Assembly (NCBI GenBank): GCA_965247735.1
Contig: CBDFHN010000001.1
Coordinates: 248,001 to 312,000, forward strand
From: JAOXRU01 sp965247735
GTDB taxonomy: Bacteria; Bacteroidota; Bacteroidia; Flavobacteriales; Flavobacteriaceae
Reading direction: 5' to 3'
Length of the DNA stretch: 64,000 nucleotides
Of the stretch, positions 1 through 9,497 are shown piece after piece. The translations under genes were made by a program, and so were the position numbers. How positions within the stretch are numbered: the first letter of the stretch is position 1; each line of letters opens with the position of its first letter. Under the pieces are notes generated by a model. That model was not told where the DNA came from. It worked only from the letters and a program-made list of their open reading frames with translations, and did no database searches.

Positions 1-144
1 GTTGTCCTTATAAATGTCCTTAAGTATTTCCATAAGGATTTTATTCTCTTTTGTTCTGTAAGATACGCCCTCATTAACTACTAAAATGACATAGTTGTCA
101 AAGGTAATAAGGCTTCCAAAATCTAGTTCCAAATCGTTTTCCAT
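1..144 (-). CDS. Partial hypothetical protein, paralogue of the next gene
   Basis: The frame opens with ATG at 144 on the minus strand and runs off the window edge, giving 48 residues (starts MENDLELDFGSLITFDNYVI). It is clearly related to the gene at 392..802: both share a D/E-x-G-x-L-I-x-[FY]-[ED]-N-Y-x-V pattern followed by N-[EP]-G-V. The two therefore form a tandem paralogous pair in the same orientation. The fold may be like the SpoIIAA/STAS-type domains common in Bacteroidota, but this is an inference from the short alternating strand/helix pattern. Function unknown; the C-terminal part is missing from the window. Confidence 0.65.
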   Translation of the reverse strand, partial: MENDLELDFGSLITFDNYVILVVNEGVSYRTKENKILMEILKDIYKDN

Positions 145-277
145 TTTTTCTGCAATCGGTTTAGGGGAATGAATTGTAAAAATAAATAATATTGAAAGTT
201 GTACTCTATAAAATGTTGTCAAAAGAGAGTTTATTGTGGTAAAGATGTAATAAATGATAGGATTTAATCCTAAAAGT

Positions 278-320
278 AAAAACCACATGTCAATACTTTA
301 ATTTTTGAAATGTGGTTTTT
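278..320 (-). terminator. Bidirectional hairpin terminator
   Basis: Perfect 11-bp inverted repeat AAAAACCACAT (278-288) / ATGTGGTTTTT (310-320) with A/T tracts on both sides. It lies 72 bases after the stop of the minus-strand gene 392..802 and before the start of the partial gene at 1..144, so it probably ends the former. Confidence 0.6.
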
Positions 321-391
321 AAATATAGCACTCTTTTTTTGTCTGTCTAATGGGTGTTGAAGTATTAGATAGTTTCTGTTTAATCTTGAGT

Positions 392-802
392 TTAAGATTT
401 ATTTTTCTTTTTTAACCGTTTTTTTACCCAATGCAAAGCACTTAGATAGTCAATAAATAATTTCATGGCTTTTTTGTAGAACATTTTTTCAATTCTAAAA
501 TTGTGCATATCAATTTCTTTTGAAGAAACAATAGCAAATGCTTTTAGATTTTTTAGCCCTCTTAAGTATGTGTATACGGTTGGATCTATAGCGTAAGAAT
601 TTTTTCTTACTGAGATGTATCCAAAATTACAATCTCTAAAATGCACTTCTGAAATACCTATCATTTGATATGTTTTTTCTAAAGTGATGGTAACTCCTGG
701 GTTGAATATGGCTACCATATAGTTTTCGTAAATAAGTACTTTCCCTATTTCAAGATTGTACTCCTTAACAACTACCGTGTCCTTAGCAGTGTTAGCTTTC
801 AT
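392..802 (-). CDS. Hypothetical protein (136 aa), tandem paralogue family
   Basis: I do not recognise a named family with certainty. The protein has no signal peptide or membrane segment, so it is probably cytoplasmic. The first 75 residues are strand-rich (IGKVLIYENYMVAIF, VTITLEKTY), followed by a central helix and a strongly basic lysine-rich tail (WVKKRLKKKNKS). Its N-terminal half resembles the partial protein at 1..144, which lies downstream in the same orientation. The size and secondary-structure pattern would fit a small SpoIIAA/STAS-like domain, but no diagnostic residue is visible. Start at 802 is an ATG preceded by an A/T-rich, SD-less leader. It is separated from clpC by about 260 bases containing a terminator, so it forms its own unit. 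Confidence 0.75.
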   Translation of the reverse strand: MKANTAKDTVVVKEYNLEIGKVLIYENYMVAIFNPGVTITLEKTYQMIGISEVHFRDCNFGYISVRKNSYAIDPTVYTYLRGLKNLKAFAIVSSKEIDMHNFRIEKMFYKKAMKLFIDYLSALHWVKKRLKKKNKS

Positions 803-975
803 TTTCGTTAATTTAGTGTGAGGTGAAATTAATTACATAGCATTAAGTGATGAAAAAAAATAGATAAAAGGCGTATAAAATATTTCTGTAGCATAAAATC
901 CGATGAACTACAGTGGTAGTTGTTGCTTAGGTTGTATGTTTTTTTGGTAAAACCTATAAATAGGAGCAGTGTTTA

Positions 976-1016
976 AGAAAAAAGACACGCCTATTGTGTA
1001 GACGTGTCTTTAGTTT
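976..1016 (-). terminator. Terminator after clpC
   Basis: Perfect 9-bp stem AAAGACACG (981-989) / CGTGTCTTT (1003-1011), flanked by A-runs and T-runs. It sits 45-80 bases beyond the clpC stop and would end the minus-strand clpC transcript. The rest of the 258-base gap up to the gene at 802 shows no other feature. Confidence 0.65.
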
Positions 1017-1060
1017 ATTAATTGTTAGGGATTTTAATTGTTGAATTTTCCCGAATTTAA

Positions 1061-3616
1061 TTATTCAGAATCTTCCGTTTCCTGTGCTTTTTTAATTGTA
1101 ATAGTAAGCTCTTCGTTTTCTTTATCTAGATCCATGAAGATATTGTCGCCCTCAGTAAGATTAGAGTTTACAATTTCTTCAGCTAAGGCGTCTTCTATGT
1201 ATTTCTGAATTGCTCTTTTTAAAGGTCTAGCTCCATATTGCTTATCAAAACCTTTATCGGCAATATAGTCTTTTGCAGGATCGCTTAAAGTAAGGTTGTA
1301 CCCAATATCTTTGATTCTTGCAAATAATTTTACCAATTCAATGTCTATAATTTTATGGATGTCTTCTCTTTCTAATGAGTTAAAGACAATAACATCATCA
1401 ATTCTGTTTAAAAATTCAGGAGCAAATACTTTTTTAAGAGCATTTTCAATAACACTTTTTTGATGGCTACCTTCTTGTGCTTTTTTTGCATTAGTTCCAA
1501 AACCTACACCTTGACCAAAATCTTTTAATTGTCTAGCACCAATATTAGAAGTCATAATGATAATAGTATTTCTAAAATCTATTTTTCTTCCTAAGCTATC
1601 GGTTAAGAATCCGTCATCTAAAACTTGCAAAAGCATGTTAAAAACATCTGGATGTGCTTTTTCAACCTCGTCTAAAAGGATTACAGCATATGGTTTTCTT
1701 CTAACTTTTTCTGTAAGTTGTCCACCTTCTTCGTAACCAACATATCCTGGAGGTGCACCAACAAGTCTTGAGATTGCAAATTTTTCCATGTATTCGCTCA
1801 TGTCAATTCTTATTAAGGCATCTTGCGAATCAAACAGTTCGTTTGCAAGAACTTTAGCTAACTGTGTTTTACCAACTCCTGTTTGTCCTAAGAAAATAAA
1901 AGAACCAATTGGTTTGTTTGGATCTTTAAGTCCAACACGGTTACGTTGTATGGCTTTAGTTATTTTTTCAACAGCTTCGTCCTGTCCAATAACTTTTCCT
2001 TTGATTAATTCTGGAAGTATAGCAAGTTTATTTGTTTCTGTTTGTGCAATTTTGTTTACAGGAATACCACTCATCATGGAAACTACATCTGCTACATTGT
2101 CTTCAGAAACGGTTTCTTTATGGAGTTTACTGTCTTCTTCCCATTTATGTTGTGCTGAAGCAAGATCTTTTTCTAGGCGCTTTTCATCGTCTCTAAGTTT
2201 TGCTGCTTCCTCGTATTTTTGCTTTTTAACAACTGTATTTTTTAACTCCTTAACATCTTCTAGTTGACTTTCGAGTTCGAGAATTTGTTTTGGAACATCC
2301 ATATTAGTTATATGTACTCTTGAGCCTGCTTCATCTAAAGCATCAATAGCTTTGTCTGGAAGAAAACGTTCGGTCATATATCTATTTGTTAATTTTACAC
2401 AAGCTATAATGGCTTCATCTGTATAACTAACATTATGGTGCTCTTCGTATTTTCCTTTTATGTTTTGAAGTATTTCTATGGTTTCTTCTACAGTGGTTGG
2501 TTCTACCATTACTTTTTGAAAACGACGTTCTAATGCACCATCTTTTTCAATATACTGGCGATATTCATCTAAGGTTGTAGCTCCAATACATTGGATTTCT
2601 CCTCTAGCTAGGGCTGGTTTTAGCATATTGGAAGCATCTAAACTTCCAGTTGCACCTCCTGCACCAACAATGGTGTGAATTTCGTCAATAAAAAGAATAA
2701 TATCCTCATTTTTTTCAAGTTCATTCATTACAGCTTTCATGCGTTCTTCAAACTGACCTCTATATTTTGTGCCTGCAACTAAGGAGGCAAGGTCTAGTGT
2801 AACAACTCTTTTTCCGTAAAGTATTCTTGAAACTTTTTTATTGATAATTCTTAAGGCCAATCCTTCTGCAATTGCACTTTTACCAACTCCTGGTTCTCCT
2901 ATAAGAAGAGGGTTGTTCTTTTTTCTTCGGCTTAAGATCTGAGAAACACGTTCAATTTCTTTTTCCCTTCCAACAACAGGGTCTAGGTTGTCTTCCTCGG
3001 CCATAAGGGTAAGATCCCTACCAAAATTATCTAAAACTGGTGTTTTAGATTTTTTATTGGCCTTGGATGCTGCACCTCCATTACTGAATGGATTGTCTTT
3101 CTCACTACTAGTTTCTCCCATGTCATCAGAAAAAGATTCTGAGGTAGGACTGTCTATAAAATCATCATCGTTTGTAATCATAGATTTAAATTGTTCTTTT
3201 ACAATATCATAATCGACTTTTATTTTGTTGAGTAGTTTAGTAGTTGGGTCGTTTTCGTTTCTTAAAATACACAATAATAGGTGTGCAGTATTAATAGAAG
3301 AGCTTTGAAAAAGCTTAGCTTCTAAGAAAGTTGTTTTTAATGCTCTTTCTGCCTGTCTTGTGAGATGTAGGTTTTTTTTGTCATTTGGTATAGCAGATAC
3401 CGCTGGATTTGGAGGGCTTAAGATCTCTACCTTTCTTCTAAGATGGTCCAAATCTATGTCTAATGCATCTAAAATATTAATTGCTTTACCGTTGCCATCT
3501 CTAAGTAATCCAAGCATAAGGTGCTCAGTACCAATAAAATCATGACCTAATCGAAGGGCCTCTTCTTTGCTATATGCTATTACGTCTTTTACTCTTGGGG
3601 AAAAATTATCGTCCAT
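1061..3616 (-). CDS. clpC: ATP-dependent Clp protease ATP-binding subunit ClpC
   Basis: Class I AAA+ unfoldase that feeds proteins to ClpP in the cytoplasm. Domain order: double Clp_N repeat (about 1-145), an acidic linker, AAA-1 with Walker A GEPGVGKS (240-247) and Walker B LFIDEIH (about 309), a UVR-type middle domain (about 448-485, K-Y-E-E-A-A-K-L-R-D), and AAA-2 with Walker A GQTGVGKT (577-584) and Walker B ILLDE. A ClpP-binding loop of the form V-G-F is visible at 704-706. The 851-residue length and the short UVR middle domain separate it from ClpB. ATG start at 3616. Monocistronic, divergent from gyrA with 261 bases between them. No CtsR or CIRCE site was seen. Confidence 0.97.
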   Translation of the reverse strand: MDDNFSPRVKDVIAYSKEEALRLGHDFIGTEHLMLGLLRDGNGKAINILDALDIDLDHLRRKVEILSPPNPAVSAIPNDKKNLHLTRQAERALKTTFLEAKLFQSSSINTAHLLLCILRNENDPTTKLLNKIKVDYDIVKEQFKSMITNDDDFIDSPTSESFSDDMGETSSEKDNPFSNGGAASKANKKSKTPVLDNFGRDLTLMAEEDNLDPVVGREKEIERVSQILSRRKKNNPLLIGEPGVGKSAIAEGLALRIINKKVSRILYGKRVVTLDLASLVAGTKYRGQFEERMKAVMNELEKNEDIILFIDEIHTIVGAGGATGSLDASNMLKPALARGEIQCIGATTLDEYRQYIEKDGALERRFQKVMVEPTTVEETIEILQNIKGKYEEHHNVSYTDEAIIACVKLTNRYMTERFLPDKAIDALDEAGSRVHITNMDVPKQILELESQLEDVKELKNTVVKKQKYEEAAKLRDDEKRLEKDLASAQHKWEEDSKLHKETVSEDNVADVVSMMSGIPVNKIAQTETNKLAILPELIKGKVIGQDEAVEKITKAIQRNRVGLKDPNKPIGSFIFLGQTGVGKTQLAKVLANELFDSQDALIRIDMSEYMEKFAISRLVGAPPGYVGYEEGGQLTEKVRRKPYAVILLDEVEKAHPDVFNMLLQVLDDGFLTDSLGRKIDFRNTIIIMTSNIGARQLKDFGQGVGFGTNAKKAQEGSHQKSVIENALKKVFAPEFLNRIDDVIVFNSLEREDIHKIIDIELVKLFARIKDIGYNLTLSDPAKDYIADKGFDKQYGARPLKRAIQKYIEDALAEEIVNSNLTEGDNIFMDLDKENEELTITIKKAQETEDSE

Positions 3617-3809
3617 GTTTTATATGCTTTCTTCAATAAAAATAATAAATCTATTAGGTAATAACACAATAATTATACCTTTTATTGAATGTAATTGTAT
3701 AAATAGAAGAAAAAAAGTATAAAGGACAAAAAAAATGTTGTGTAATTTATTAACTCGTATGTCATAAAAAATGTTGATAAATACCTTAAAAAATCAATTG
3801 CATCATACT

Positions 3810-3838
3810 TTTGGTAGTAAGTTATTTATGTATATTGG
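3810..3838 (+). promoter_or_regulatory. Putative gyrA promoter
   Basis: TTTG at 3810-3813 (-33 element) and TATATTGG at 3831-3838 (7 of 8 to TAnnTTTG with the penultimate T changed), 17-base spacer. It is 39 bases before the gyrA ATG. This is the Bacteroidota primary-sigma promoter form. Confidence 0.45.
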
Positions 3839-3877
3839 CAGGATATATAAGAAGCAAAATTAATTAAAAATAGATAT

Positions 3878-6403
3878 ATGGCAGAAGGAGATAAACTGAT
3901 TCCTGTAAATATTGAAGATGAGATGAAATCCGCTTACATTGATTACTCAATGTCGGTTATCGTATCACGTGCTTTACCAGATGTAAGAGATGGTCTAAAG
4001 CCAGTACATAGAAGGGTTCTGTTTGGAATGCATGAATTGGGTATTCGTTCTAATAGTGGTTATAAAAAGTCTGCTAGAATTGTTGGAGAAGTATTAGGTA
4101 AGTATCATCCTCATGGAGATACTTCTGTATATGACTCAATGGTTCGTATGGCTCAGGAATGGAGTTTGAGGTATATGTTAGTTGATGGACAGGGTAATTT
4201 TGGTTCTATTGATGGAGATAGTCCTGCAGCAATGCGTTATACGGAAGCCCGTATGCGTAAAATGGCAGATGACATGTTGGCAGACATTGAGAAGGATACA
4301 GTGGATCATAAATTGAATTTTGATGATTCTTTAAAAGAGCCTACTGTTTTACCTGCTAGAGTTCCTAACTTATTGATTAATGGAGCATCTGGTATTGCCG
4401 TTGGGATGGCAACAAATATGCCTCCACATAATTTATCTGAAGTCATAGATGGTACTATTGCCTATATTGAGAATAATGATATTGAGATAGATGAGCTAAT
4501 TACACATGTAAAAGCACCAGATTTTCCAACAGGAGGTACCATTTATGGATACGATGGTGTTCGTGAAGCTTTTAAAACAGGCCGTGGTAAAGTAGTGATG
4601 AGAGCAAAAACTAGTTTTGAAGAGGTTCAAGGTAGAGAATGTATCATTGTTACAGAAATACCATATCAGGTAAATAAAGCTGATATGATTAAGAAAACTG
4701 CTGACCTTGTTAATGATAAAAAAATAGAGGGAATTTCTAATATTAGAGATGAGTCTGATAGAAAAGGAATGCGTATTGTTTATTTCTTAAAAAGAGATGC
4801 TATTCCTAATATAGTTTTAAATACCCTATTTAAGTATACAGCACTGCAATCTTCTTTTAGTGTTAATAATATTGCGCTAGTTAAAGGAAGACCACAATTA
4901 TTGAATCTAAAAGAAATGATTCATTATTTTGTGGAGCACCGTCATGAAGTTGTGGTTAGACGTACACAATATGAACTTAGAAAAGCGGAAGAACGTGCTC
5001 ATATTTTAGAAGGATTAATTATCGCTTCTGATAATATTGATGAGGTTATTGCTTTAATTAGGTCTTCCTCAAATGCAGATGAGGCTAGAACTAAACTTAT
5101 TGAACGTTTTAAATTATCTGAAATTCAAGCCAAAGCAATTGTAGAAATGCGATTGAGACAGCTTACTGGTCTGGAGCAAGATAAATTAAGAGCAGAGTAT
5201 GATGACTTGATGGTAACTATAGAAGACCTTAAAGATATTCTTGCTGATGAAGAGCGTAGAATGAACATCATAAAAGATGAGTTGGGTGTTGTAAAAGATA
5301 AATATGGAGATGAGCGTAGATCTGTAATTGAATATGCCGGTGGTGATCTTAGTATAGAAGATATGATTCCAGATGAGCAGGTAGTCTTAACTATTTCACA
5401 CGCTGGATATATTAAAAGAACACCATTGTCCGAATATAAAACTCAGCATAGAGGAGGAGTTGGACAAAAAGGTTCGTCTACACGTAATGAAGATTTCTTA
5501 GAGCATCTATTTGTTGGTACCAATCATCAATACATGTTATTCTTTACTCAAAAAGGAAAATGTTTCTGGATGCGTGTTTATGAAATACCAGAAGGAAGTA
5601 AAACATCTAAAGGTAGAGCAATACAAAACCTTATAAATATTGATTCTGATGATAAGGTAAAAGCATTTATCTGTACACAGGATCTTAAAGATGAAGAGTA
5701 TATTAATAGTCATTATGTAATTATGGCTACTAAGCAAGGACAAGTAAAGAAAACATCATTAGAACAATATTCTAGACCTAGACAAAATGGTATTAATGCC
5801 ATTACTATTAAGGATGGTGATGAGTTACTAGAAGCGAAATTAACAACGGGTAATAGCGAAATTATTATAGCTATTAAATCTGGGAAAGCTATTCGTTTTG
5901 AAGAAAGTAAAACTAGACCTATGGGTAGAGGAGCTTCTGGTGTTCGTGGAATTAGACTTGCTAATGAAAATGATGAGGTAATCGGAATGGTTTCTGTTCA
6001 TGATTTTAGTGAAGATATTCTTGTAGTTTCTGAAAATGGTTATGGTAAACGTTCTAGTTTAGATGATTATAGAGTTACCAATCGTGGTGGAAAAGGAGTA
6101 AAAACAATTTCTGTTACCGATAAAACTGGAGAATTGGTTGCTATTAAATCCGTTTCGGATAACGATGATTTAATGATTATTAATAGATCAGGGATTGCAA
6201 TACGACTTGGTGTAGAAAACCTAAGAGTTATGGGAAGAGCTACTCAAGGTGTAAAATTAATTAATATCAAAGGAAAAGATTCTATAGCTGCTGTTGCAAA
6301 GGTTGTTAAAGAAGATGAAGAGGAGATAGAAAATGCTGATGGAGAGGAGCTTAATGAAGATGGCACGGCAATTGATAATGAGAATAACGAAACAAATAAT
6401 TAA
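3878..6403 (+). CDS. gyrA: DNA gyrase subunit A
   Basis: Breakage-reunion subunit of DNA gyrase (GyrA2GyrB2), which introduces negative supercoils using ATP hydrolysed by GyrB. The catalytic tyrosine is Y121 in AAMRYTEARM; the quinolone-interacting segment is HPHGDTSVYD with T82 and D86 (E. coli S83 and D87). The C-terminal beta-pinwheel carries the GyrA box Q-H-R-G-G-V-G near residue 527, which marks it as gyrase rather than topoisomerase IV ParC. An acidic tail rich in E, D and N ends the 841-residue protein. ATG start preceded by an A-rich leader. It is followed after 30 bases by a TPR gene, probably co-transcribed. Confidence 0.98.
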   Translation: MAEGDKLIPVNIEDEMKSAYIDYSMSVIVSRALPDVRDGLKPVHRRVLFGMHELGIRSNSGYKKSARIVGEVLGKYHPHGDTSVYDSMVRMAQEWSLRYMLVDGQGNFGSIDGDSPAAMRYTEARMRKMADDMLADIEKDTVDHKLNFDDSLKEPTVLPARVPNLLINGASGIAVGMATNMPPHNLSEVIDGTIAYIENNDIEIDELITHVKAPDFPTGGTIYGYDGVREAFKTGRGKVVMRAKTSFEEVQGRECIIVTEIPYQVNKADMIKKTADLVNDKKIEGISNIRDESDRKGMRIVYFLKRDAIPNIVLNTLFKYTALQSSFSVNNIALVKGRPQLLNLKEMIHYFVEHRHEVVVRRTQYELRKAEERAHILEGLIIASDNIDEVIALIRSSSNADEARTKLIERFKLSEIQAKAIVEMRLRQLTGLEQDKLRAEYDDLMVTIEDLKDILADEERRMNIIKDELGVVKDKYGDERRSVIEYAGGDLSIEDMIPDEQVVLTISHAGYIKRTPLSEYKTQHRGGVGQKGSSTRNEDFLEHLFVGTNHQYMLFFTQKGKCFWMRVYEIPEGSKTSKGRAIQNLINIDSDDKVKAFICTQDLKDEEYINSHYVIMATKQGQVKKTSLEQYSRPRQNGINAITIKDGDELLEAKLTTGNSEIIIAIKSGKAIRFEESKTRPMGRGASGVRGIRLANENDEVIGMVSVHDFSEDILVVSENGYGKRSSLDDYRVTNRGGKGVKTISVTDKTGELVAIKSVSDNDDLMIINRSGIAIRLGVENLRVMGRATQGVKLINIKGKDSIAAVAKVVKEDEEEIENADGEELNEDGTAIDNENNETNN

Positions 6404-6433
6404 ATTTGCATAACATTAACTAATAAATAAGAA

Positions 6434-7702
6434 ATGAAAAATCAATTACTTGTAGCTTCGGCTATACTAATATCTTCTTTTGGTTTTGCTCAAAAAGCAG
6501 AAATCAAAGCTGCAGAAAAAGCATTAAAGTCGGGGAATTCCGAGGCTGCTAAGTCTGCTATTGAAAGCGCTTCTGCTTTAATTGCAAATGCAGATGATAA
6601 ATACAAAGCACAGTATCACTTTGTAAGAGGTAATGTATATTATGATTTAGCTAAGAAAGGACTTAATGAAGATATGTCTTTTAAAGAAGCAATTAAATCA
6701 TATAACGACCTTGTGTCTTTTGAAGAAACAGCAAAGAAAAAAAAGTACTCAACTTTGGCAAAACAAAGTTTGACTGCAATTACTGGCGATATTGTAAATT
6801 CTGCAATAAAAGATAATACAGATAAAAAGTTTAAATCTGCAGCTGCTAAATTATATACAAGTTATAATCTTAGTAAAAAAGATACTGTTTATTTATACTA
6901 TGCGGCTAATAGTGCTGTACAAGGTGGGCACCATGAAGATGCTTTAAAGTATTATGAAGAACTAAAAACATTAAATTATGATGGTTCTGAATTAAAGTAC
7001 TATGCTACTAATGTAGAGTCAGGTAAAGTTGAGGCTATGGAGAAAACTCAAAGAGATTTGATGGTGAAGTCTAAAACATACAAAGACCCTAAAGACGAAA
7101 AAACAAAGTCTAAAAGAGCTGAAATAGTTAAAAACTTAGCTTTTATTTACACACAATTAGGGCAAAACGATAAAGCGTTAGCTGCTTATGCAGATGCAAG
7201 GAAGAATACTCCAAATGATGTGAATCTAATATTGAACGAAGCTAATTTGCATTTAACTATCGGTAATAAAGATAAGTTTAAAACATTAATGAAAGAAGCT
7301 GCTGATGTTGATCCAAACAATCCAGATTTGCATTATAATATTGGAGTAATCAATATGGAGCAAAAAAACTTTGAAGAAGCAAGAGTAGCTTATAAGAAAG
7401 CTTTAGAGATTAATCCTGCATATGTTAATGCTTTAATGAATTTATCTACAACTTATATTAACGAAGGTAATGGTCTTATAGATGAGATGAACTCTTTAGG
7501 GAATTCAAGAAAAGATATTGCACGTTATGATGAATTAAAGCAACAAAAAGATGATATGTTTGTTGTTGGAGCAAAAATATTAGAAGATGGATTAAAATTA
7601 AATGTTGATAACCAAGGAATACTTGGACAGTTAAAAAACATTTATGGAGCTCTTGGAGATAACGATAACTATATGAGAATTAAAGGACTTATTAAAGAAT
7701 AA
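6434..7702 (+). CDS. Secreted/periplasmic TPR repeat protein
   Basis: Sec signal peptide (MKNQLLVASAILISSFGFAQ, cleavage after A-Q expected) followed by tetratricopeptide repeats. The clearest are in the C-terminal half: about 230-262 (LAFIYTQLGQNDKALAAYAD), 265-297, and 299-332 with D-P-N-N-P-D-L-H-Y-N-I-G and N-P-A-Y-V-N-A-L. TPRs form superhelical scaffolds for protein binding; the partner is unknown. It starts 30 bases after gyrA and no terminator separates them, so it is likely in the gyrA transcript. The strong convergent terminator at 7730-7758 ends the unit. Function beyond scaffold cannot be read from sequence. Confidence 0.85.
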   Translation: MKNQLLVASAILISSFGFAQKAEIKAAEKALKSGNSEAAKSAIESASALIANADDKYKAQYHFVRGNVYYDLAKKGLNEDMSFKEAIKSYNDLVSFEETAKKKKYSTLAKQSLTAITGDIVNSAIKDNTDKKFKSAAAKLYTSYNLSKKDTVYLYYAANSAVQGGHHEDALKYYEELKTLNYDGSELKYYATNVESGKVEAMEKTQRDLMVKSKTYKDPKDEKTKSKRAEIVKNLAFIYTQLGQNDKALAAYADARKNTPNDVNLILNEANLHLTIGNKDKFKTLMKEAADVDPNNPDLHYNIGVINMEQKNFEEARVAYKKALEINPAYVNALMNLSTTYINEGNGLIDEMNSLGNSRKDIARYDELKQQKDDMFVVGAKILEDGLKLNVDNQGILGQLKNIYGALGDNDNYMRIKGLIKE

Positions 7703-7729
7703 TAAGTTTTCCCTTTTTAAACGCATTGA

Positions 7730-7762
7730 AAAACTCGAACCTTTTTGGTTCGAGTTTTTTAT
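7730..7762. terminator. Bidirectional terminator between TPR gene and miaA
   Basis: Perfect 12-bp stem AAAACTCGAACC (7730-7741) / GGTTCGAGTTTT (7747-7758) with a 5-base T loop, followed by a T-tract. It serves both convergent units; the miaA stop codon at 7759-7761 directly abuts the stem. Confidence 0.9.
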
Positions 7763-8676
7763 TTAAGACCTATTGTATCATTAATATTTGTTATAATGGT
7801 ATTAACATCTTCATTATAGTCGAACCATTTTATAGTTTTATCTTTTTTAAACCAGGTTTGCTGTCTTTTGGCAAATCTTCTTGTGTTTTTTTTGATTTCT
7901 GAAATGGCAAATTCTAAAGTCCATTCACCAGAAAAATATCGAAATAACTCTCGGTAACCAACTGTTTGCAGTGCATTAAGCGATTGATGTGGGTAAAGCT
8001 TTTCTGCTTCTTCTAACAAGCCATTATCCATCATAATATCAACTCTTTGGTTTATCCTATCATAAATAACAGCTCTATCCGCAGTAAGACCAATTGTAAT
8101 AGCTGTAAAATTTCTAGGCTGTTTAGGTTGATTTAAAAAAGAAGAATAAGGTTGTTCAGATCCAATACAGACTTCCAATGCTCTTATAAGACGATGAGGA
8201 TTATCCACATCAATTTTGTTGTAATGACTTGCATCTAGTTGTTTTAATTGTGCTTGCAATGTAGCAATACCATCTTTTGCTAGTTTGGTATTGAGTGTTT
8301 CTCTTACAGATGGATCAATTTCAGGGAAATAGTCAAGTCCTTTAATAACGGAATCTACATAAAGACCGCTTCCGCCAACCAAAACAGCTTGCTTGTTGTG
8401 TAAAAAAATAGCATCAATCTTTTGTAAAGCTTCTTTTTCAAAATCACCTACAGAATAGGAATCAAAAATACTTTTGTGTTGTATAAAATGATGCGGAGCT
8501 TCACTAAGTTCTTCTGGAGAAGGTACAGCGGTTCCTATATGCATCTCTTTAAAAAATTGACGTGAGTCTGCAGATATAATTTCGGTAACGTACTGTTGTG
8601 CTAATTTTATGCCTAAACTCGTTTTTCCAATTGCAGTAGGGCCAACAACAGTGATTAAATGGTTGTCTTTACTCAT
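7759..8676 (-). CDS. miaA: tRNA dimethylallyltransferase MiaA
   Basis: Transfers a dimethylallyl group to N6 of A37 in tRNAs that read UNN codons. The P-loop G-P-T-A-I-G-K-T-S is at residues 12-20; S-A-D-S-R-Q-F (DSRQ motif), a conserved P-H-H-F-I and N-P-H-R-L-I-R-A-L-E follow in family order; the C-terminal K-x-x-T-R-R-F-A-K-R-Q-x-T-W-F is also diagnostic. I take the ATG at 8676 as start, because it sits exactly on the stop of the upstream channel gene (ATGAGTAA overlap, translational coupling) and gives the usual N-terminus M-S-K-D-N-H-L-I-T-V-V-G-P-T; the frame stays open 14 codons further upstream. Last gene of the eight-gene operon. Confidence 0.96.
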   Translation of the reverse strand: MSKDNHLITVVGPTAIGKTSLGIKLAQQYVTEIISADSRQFFKEMHIGTAVPSPEELSEAPHHFIQHKSIFDSYSVGDFEKEALQKIDAIFLHNKQAVLVGGSGLYVDSVIKGLDYFPEIDPSVRETLNTKLAKDGIATLQAQLKQLDASHYNKIDVDNPHRLIRALEVCIGSEQPYSSFLNQPKQPRNFTAITIGLTADRAVIYDRINQRVDIMMDNGLLEEAEKLYPHQSLNALQTVGYRELFRYFSGEWTLEFAISEIKKNTRRFAKRQQTWFKKDKTIKWFDYNEDVNTIITNINDTIGLK

Positions 8677-9493
8677 GAAGCGATGTTCCACATTTATAAC
8701 AAAACTCGGCAGTATCACTATGCTTTTCTGCCATACATTCTGAACAAACTTGTGTATTGGTATCTATTTTTTGTTTTGTTGTAAACTCAGCAGTTACAAT
8801 CCCTGTAGGAACAGCGATAATTCCATATCCTAATACCATAACTATAGTTGCTATAAATTGGCCCCATGGTGTTTGCGGTGCTATATCGCCATAACCAACA
8901 GTAGTAAGTGTCACAATTGTCCAATAGACACTGTGCGGAATGTTTTTAAAACCATTTTCTGGACCTTCTATAAGATACATTACCGTACCTAGTATGATGG
9001 CTACAATTACTACAAAAAAAATAAAAACCAAAATTTTAGCTTTACTGGCTTTTAATGCCCTACTTAATTCATTGGCTTCGCCAATATACCGGACCAGCTT
9101 TAAAATTCTAAAAACTCTAATTAGTCGAAGTGCTCTAACAGCAACTAAAACCTGCGAACCTCCAAATAATAACGATAGGTACTTTGGTATGGTTGATAAG
9201 AGGTCTATAATACCATAAAAACTAAAAATGTACTTCCATGGCTTTTTTGCGGTTATAATTCTGGCAATATATTCTATTGTAAAAAGAATAGTAACAGCCC
9301 ATTCAGAGTAGTTTAGTAAATCATGATATTCTTTTTCTATCTTATCGACGCTGTCTAACATTACTAAAACAATACTAAATATAATAGCCCATAAAACAAT
9401 AATATCAAACCATTTTCCTGCAGGAGTATCGGCTTCATAAATTATTTCATAAAGCTTTTGTCTATTTGTTTTTTGTTTTTTTGAAGTTTGCAA
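8669..9493 (-). CDS. Voltage-gated-type K+ channel with C-terminal zinc ribbon
   Basis: Inner-membrane 6TM ion channel. Six hydrophobic segments lie between residues about 28 and 237. S4 carries arginines at every third position (R120, R123, R126, R129, then K/R to R135), and the selectivity filter T-V-G-Y-G-D is at 198-203. After S6 comes a short tail with two C-x-x-C pairs (C250/C253 and C265/C268), predicting a zinc-ribbon, which replaces the large cytosolic domains of many K+ channels. Length 274 is typical of bacterial Kv-like 'ion transporter' proteins. The stop overlaps the miaA start by 8 bases, and the gene starts 4 bases after the DUF3857 gene stop, so it is embedded in the operon. 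Confidence 0.93.
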   Translation of the reverse strand: MQTSKKQKTNRQKLYEIIYEADTPAGKWFDIIVLWAIIFSIVLVMLDSVDKIEKEYHDLLNYSEWAVTILFTIEYIARIITAKKPWKYIFSFYGIIDLLSTIPKYLSLLFGGSQVLVAVRALRLIRVFRILKLVRYIGEANELSRALKASKAKILVFIFFVVIVAIILGTVMYLIEGPENGFKNIPHSVYWTIVTLTTVGYGDIAPQTPWGQFIATIVMVLGYGIIAVPTGIVTAEFTTKQKIDTNTQVCSECMAEKHSDTAEFCYKCGTSLHE

Positions 9494-9497
9494 TCTG

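Noticed and set aside
1788..2267. 159-codon plus-strand ORF inside clpC
   Set aside because: Antisense shadow of a clearly conserved coding region; composition follows the complementary codons.
3878..6403. Quinolone-resistance mutation in GyrA (Thr at the E. coli Ser83 position)
   Set aside because: Threonine is, as far as I know, the normal residue at this position in flavobacteria; D86 is unchanged.
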